Below, piece by piece: positions 3,814-5,131 of a stretch of DNA of 5,131 nt. The stretch's first letter is position 1. Every line of letters begins with the position of its first letter. The stretch spans positions 22,256 through 27,386 of the forward strand of contig MIBD01000141.1 of NCBI GenBank assembly GCA_001829395.1, given 5' to 3'. The notes under the pieces are model-generated. The model was not told the origin of the DNA and made no database searches. It saw only the letters and a list, made by a program, of their open reading frames with translations. The translations under genes were made by a program, and so were the position numbers. This stretch comes from Spirochaetes bacterium GWF1_49_6. Its GTDB lineage: Bacteria; Spirochaetota; Brevinematia; Brevinematales; GWF1-51-8.

Positions 3814-4821
3814 ATGGCAGTCAGTTATAAGGAACTCGGATTCGTAAATACGCGTGCGATGTTCACCCGCGCGGTCGACAGCGCCTTCGCGGTACCGGCT
3901 TATAATTTTAATAATATGGAGCAGATTCAGGCGATTATCGCCGCCTGTGTGGACACCCAGTCCCCCGTTATTCTTCAGGTATCCTCGGGCGCACGTAAGT
4001 ACGCGAACCAGACCCTCCTTCGCTGGATGGGGCAGGGCGCGGTTGAAATGGCGAAGGAAATCTCCAAAGAGAAGGGTTTGGGCGAGATACCCATCTGTCT
4101 CCATCTCGATCACGGCGATACTTACGAACTCTGCGTATCCTGTATCGAGACAGGGTTCTCGTCGGTGATGATAGACGGCTCCCACCTTTCCTATGAAGAT
4201 AATGTCGCGATGACTAAAAAAGTCGTGGAATACGCCCATAAGCATGATGTGACTGTCGAGGGAGAACTCGGAGTGCTTGCCGGCGTCGAGGACGAAGTGT
4301 CCGCCGCCGAGCATGTTTACACCCGTCCCGAAGAGGTCGAGGACTTTGTCTCCAAGACCGGGTGCGATTCGCTTGCGATCGCTATCGGCACCTCGCACGG
4401 CGCGTATAAATTCAAACCGGGCACCAAACCCCTGATTCGTCTGGACATCCTCACCGAGATCGTCAAGCGTCTACCCGGTTTCCCGATCGTGATGCACGGT
4501 TCGTCGTCGGTTCCGCAGGACGCGGTGGCGACTATCAATAAGTACGGCGGAAAGATGCAGGAAGCGATCGGTATCCCCGAGGATCAGATCCGCGAGGCCG
4601 CCAAGTCCGCGGTATGTAAGGTGAATATCGATTCCGACGGGCGCCTCGTGATGACCGCGAAGATCCGCGAGGTATTCGCGACCAAGCCGGAAGAGTTCGA
4701 TCCCCGTAAGTACCTCGGCCCTGCCCGCGACGCGCTGAAAGAAATGTATATGCGCAAGAATAAAGATGTTCTCGGAAGCGCCGGAAAAGCCCCGGAAATT
4801 ATCGCGTTATTAAAAAAGTAA
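3814..4821 (+). CDS. fba: Class II fructose-bisphosphate aldolase (335 aa)
   Basis: This cytoplasmic, zinc-dependent enzyme cleaves fructose 1,6-bisphosphate to dihydroxyacetone phosphate and glyceraldehyde 3-phosphate, and does the reverse in gluconeogenesis. The family signatures are intact. LHLDHGD (96-102) holds the catalytic Asp99 and zinc ligand His100. VMIDGSHL is at 118-125. VEGELG is at 148-153 with the acidic active-site loop after it. GTSHGAYK at 192-199 carries zinc ligand His195. MHGSSS at 227-232 carries zinc ligand His228 and the phosphate-binding glycine/serines. NIDSD at 271-275 contacts the substrate. The length and the stretch from about 244 to 260 (GGKMQEAIGIPEDQ) match the longer form I associate with Treponema and Giardia rather than the roughly 285-residue tagatose/fructose type. 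The start is supported by TAAGGAG 6 bases upstream and by its own promoter. A strong terminator follows, so it is probably a single-gene transcript. No truncation or frameshift is seen. Confidence 0.96.
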   Translation: MAVSYKELGFVNTRAMFTRAVDSAFAVPAYNFNNMEQIQAIIAACVDTQSPVILQVSSGARKYANQTLLRWMGQGAVEMAKEISKEKGLGEIPICLHLDHGDTYELCVSCIETGFSSVMIDGSHLSYEDNVAMTKKVVEYAHKHDVTVEGELGVLAGVEDEVSAAEHVYTRPEEVEDFVSKTGCDSLAIAIGTSHGAYKFKPGTKPLIRLDILTEIVKRLPGFPIVMHGSSSVPQDAVATINKYGGKMQEAIGIPEDQIREAAKSAVCKVNIDSDGRLVMTAKIREVFATKPEEFDPRKYLGPARDALKEMYMRKNKDVLGSAGKAPEIIALLKK

Positions 4822-4828
4822 ATATCCG

Positions 4829-4858
4829 GACGGCGCTCTCAGGAGCGCCGTCATTTTT
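4829..4858 (+). terminator. Intrinsic terminator of fba
   Basis: A perfect 10-bp stem (GACGGCGCTC at 4829-4838 with GAGCGCCGTC at 4843-4852) closes a 4-base loop, TCAG. An A and then five T's follow (4853-4858). It begins 7 bases after the fba stop codon. It should largely separate fba from the response-regulator gene, whose start is only 24 bases further on. Confidence 0.93.
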
Positions 4859-4881
4859 AAATACTTTCCAACGAGGATGCT

Positions 4882-5131
4882 ATGAATCCCCCTGAAGAAC
4901 ACAGAATCCCTTTAGGTATTCGCACGACTAACGGATTCCCGTTCACGGCGATGACGATTGACGATTCCATGATGATGCGGAAGCTGCTCATCCAAATCCT
5001 GCGCGGCGAGGGTTTCGAAATGATCGCCGAGGCGGACAGCGGGCGTTCCGGTCTGGAACTATATACCGCCCTCGATAAAAAGCCCGATTTTGTTTTTCTC
5101 GACGTCGAGATGCCCGAGATGAACGGGATCG
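4882..5131 (+). CDS. Response regulator receiver domain protein, cut off by the window end (83 residues visible)
   Basis: This is a CheY-like receiver domain that accepts phosphate from a histidine kinase. Asp27 and Asp28 (TIDDS) form the acidic Mg2+ pocket, and Asp74 (FLDVEMPEMNG) is the phosphorylation site with the usual following loop. The conserved Thr/Ser, Tyr/Phe and Lys of the second half lie beyond the window. A lead-in of about 22 residues (IPLGIRTTNGFPF) precedes the first strand; I recall similar lead-ins in spirochaete CheY-like proteins. The ATG at 4882 is chosen because GAGGA (4873-4877) lies 4 bases before it, while the alternative ATG at residue 24 has no ribosome-binding site. 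It follows fba by 60 bases across a strong terminator, and no clear promoter is visible in the gap, so its expression may depend on readthrough or a weak unseen promoter. Whether it is a single-domain CheY or carries an output domain cannot be told. Confidence 0.93.
   Translation, partial: MNPPEEHRIPLGIRTTNGFPFTAMTIDDSMMMRKLLIQILRGEGFEMIAEADSGRSGLELYTALDKKPDFVFLDVEMPEMNGI

Noticed and set aside
3733..4398. Minus-strand open frame of 221 codons opposite fba
   Set aside because: It lies antisense to a clearly real fba, has no ribosome-binding site or family signature, and arises from the codon bias of fba.

Overview
The window looks like a piece of a free-living, chemotactic bacterial chromosome of moderate GC content. 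The best taxonomic guess is a spirochaete or a close relative. The class II fructose-bisphosphate aldolase is the 330-340 residue type I associate with treponemes and Giardia. The response regulator has a short N-terminal lead-in of a kind I recall from spirochaete CheY-like proteins. This assignment is from memory of families, not from a search.

Layout, left to right. (1) Positions 5-1576, plus strand: a membrane-anchored methyl-accepting chemotaxis protein, possibly missing its N-terminus at the window edge. (2) 1571-2011, minus: a TerB-like protein that converges on the chemoreceptor gene and overlaps its 3' end by 6 bases; it has its own near-consensus promoter and a 7-base-repeat leader. 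(3) 2180-2602, minus: a small four-helix membrane protein built from two similar halves, with its own promoter and terminator. (4) 2603-3112: 510 bases without a protein gene, but full of structure. It holds a promoter, an alternating array of hairpin repeats with an 85-base period that doubles as tandem minus-strand terminators, a short inverted repeat, half of a dispersed 15-mer pair, and a 76-base element closed by a 13-bp stem. (5) 3113-3640, minus: a diverged second TerB-like protein with an extremely acidic, aromatic-studded C-terminal tail. (6) 3641-3813: divergent promoters for the acidic protein and for fba. (7) 3814-4821, plus: fba, ending in a textbook intrinsic terminator. (8) 4882 to the window end, plus: the first 83 residues of a receiver-domain response regulator.

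The genes look mostly monocistronic. Four promoters of the TTGACA/TATAAT type can be read, all with a spacer of exactly 17 bases, and terminators follow most of the genes. The chemoreceptor and the response regulator may belong to the same sensory network, and fba is central glycolysis. The TerB-like pair and the membrane protein have no function that can be assigned from sequence. The most unusual items are the TerB-like paralogue pair (one with a DNA-mimic-like acidic tail), the nested hairpin array, and the 76-base structured element with a possible promoter ending just before it.
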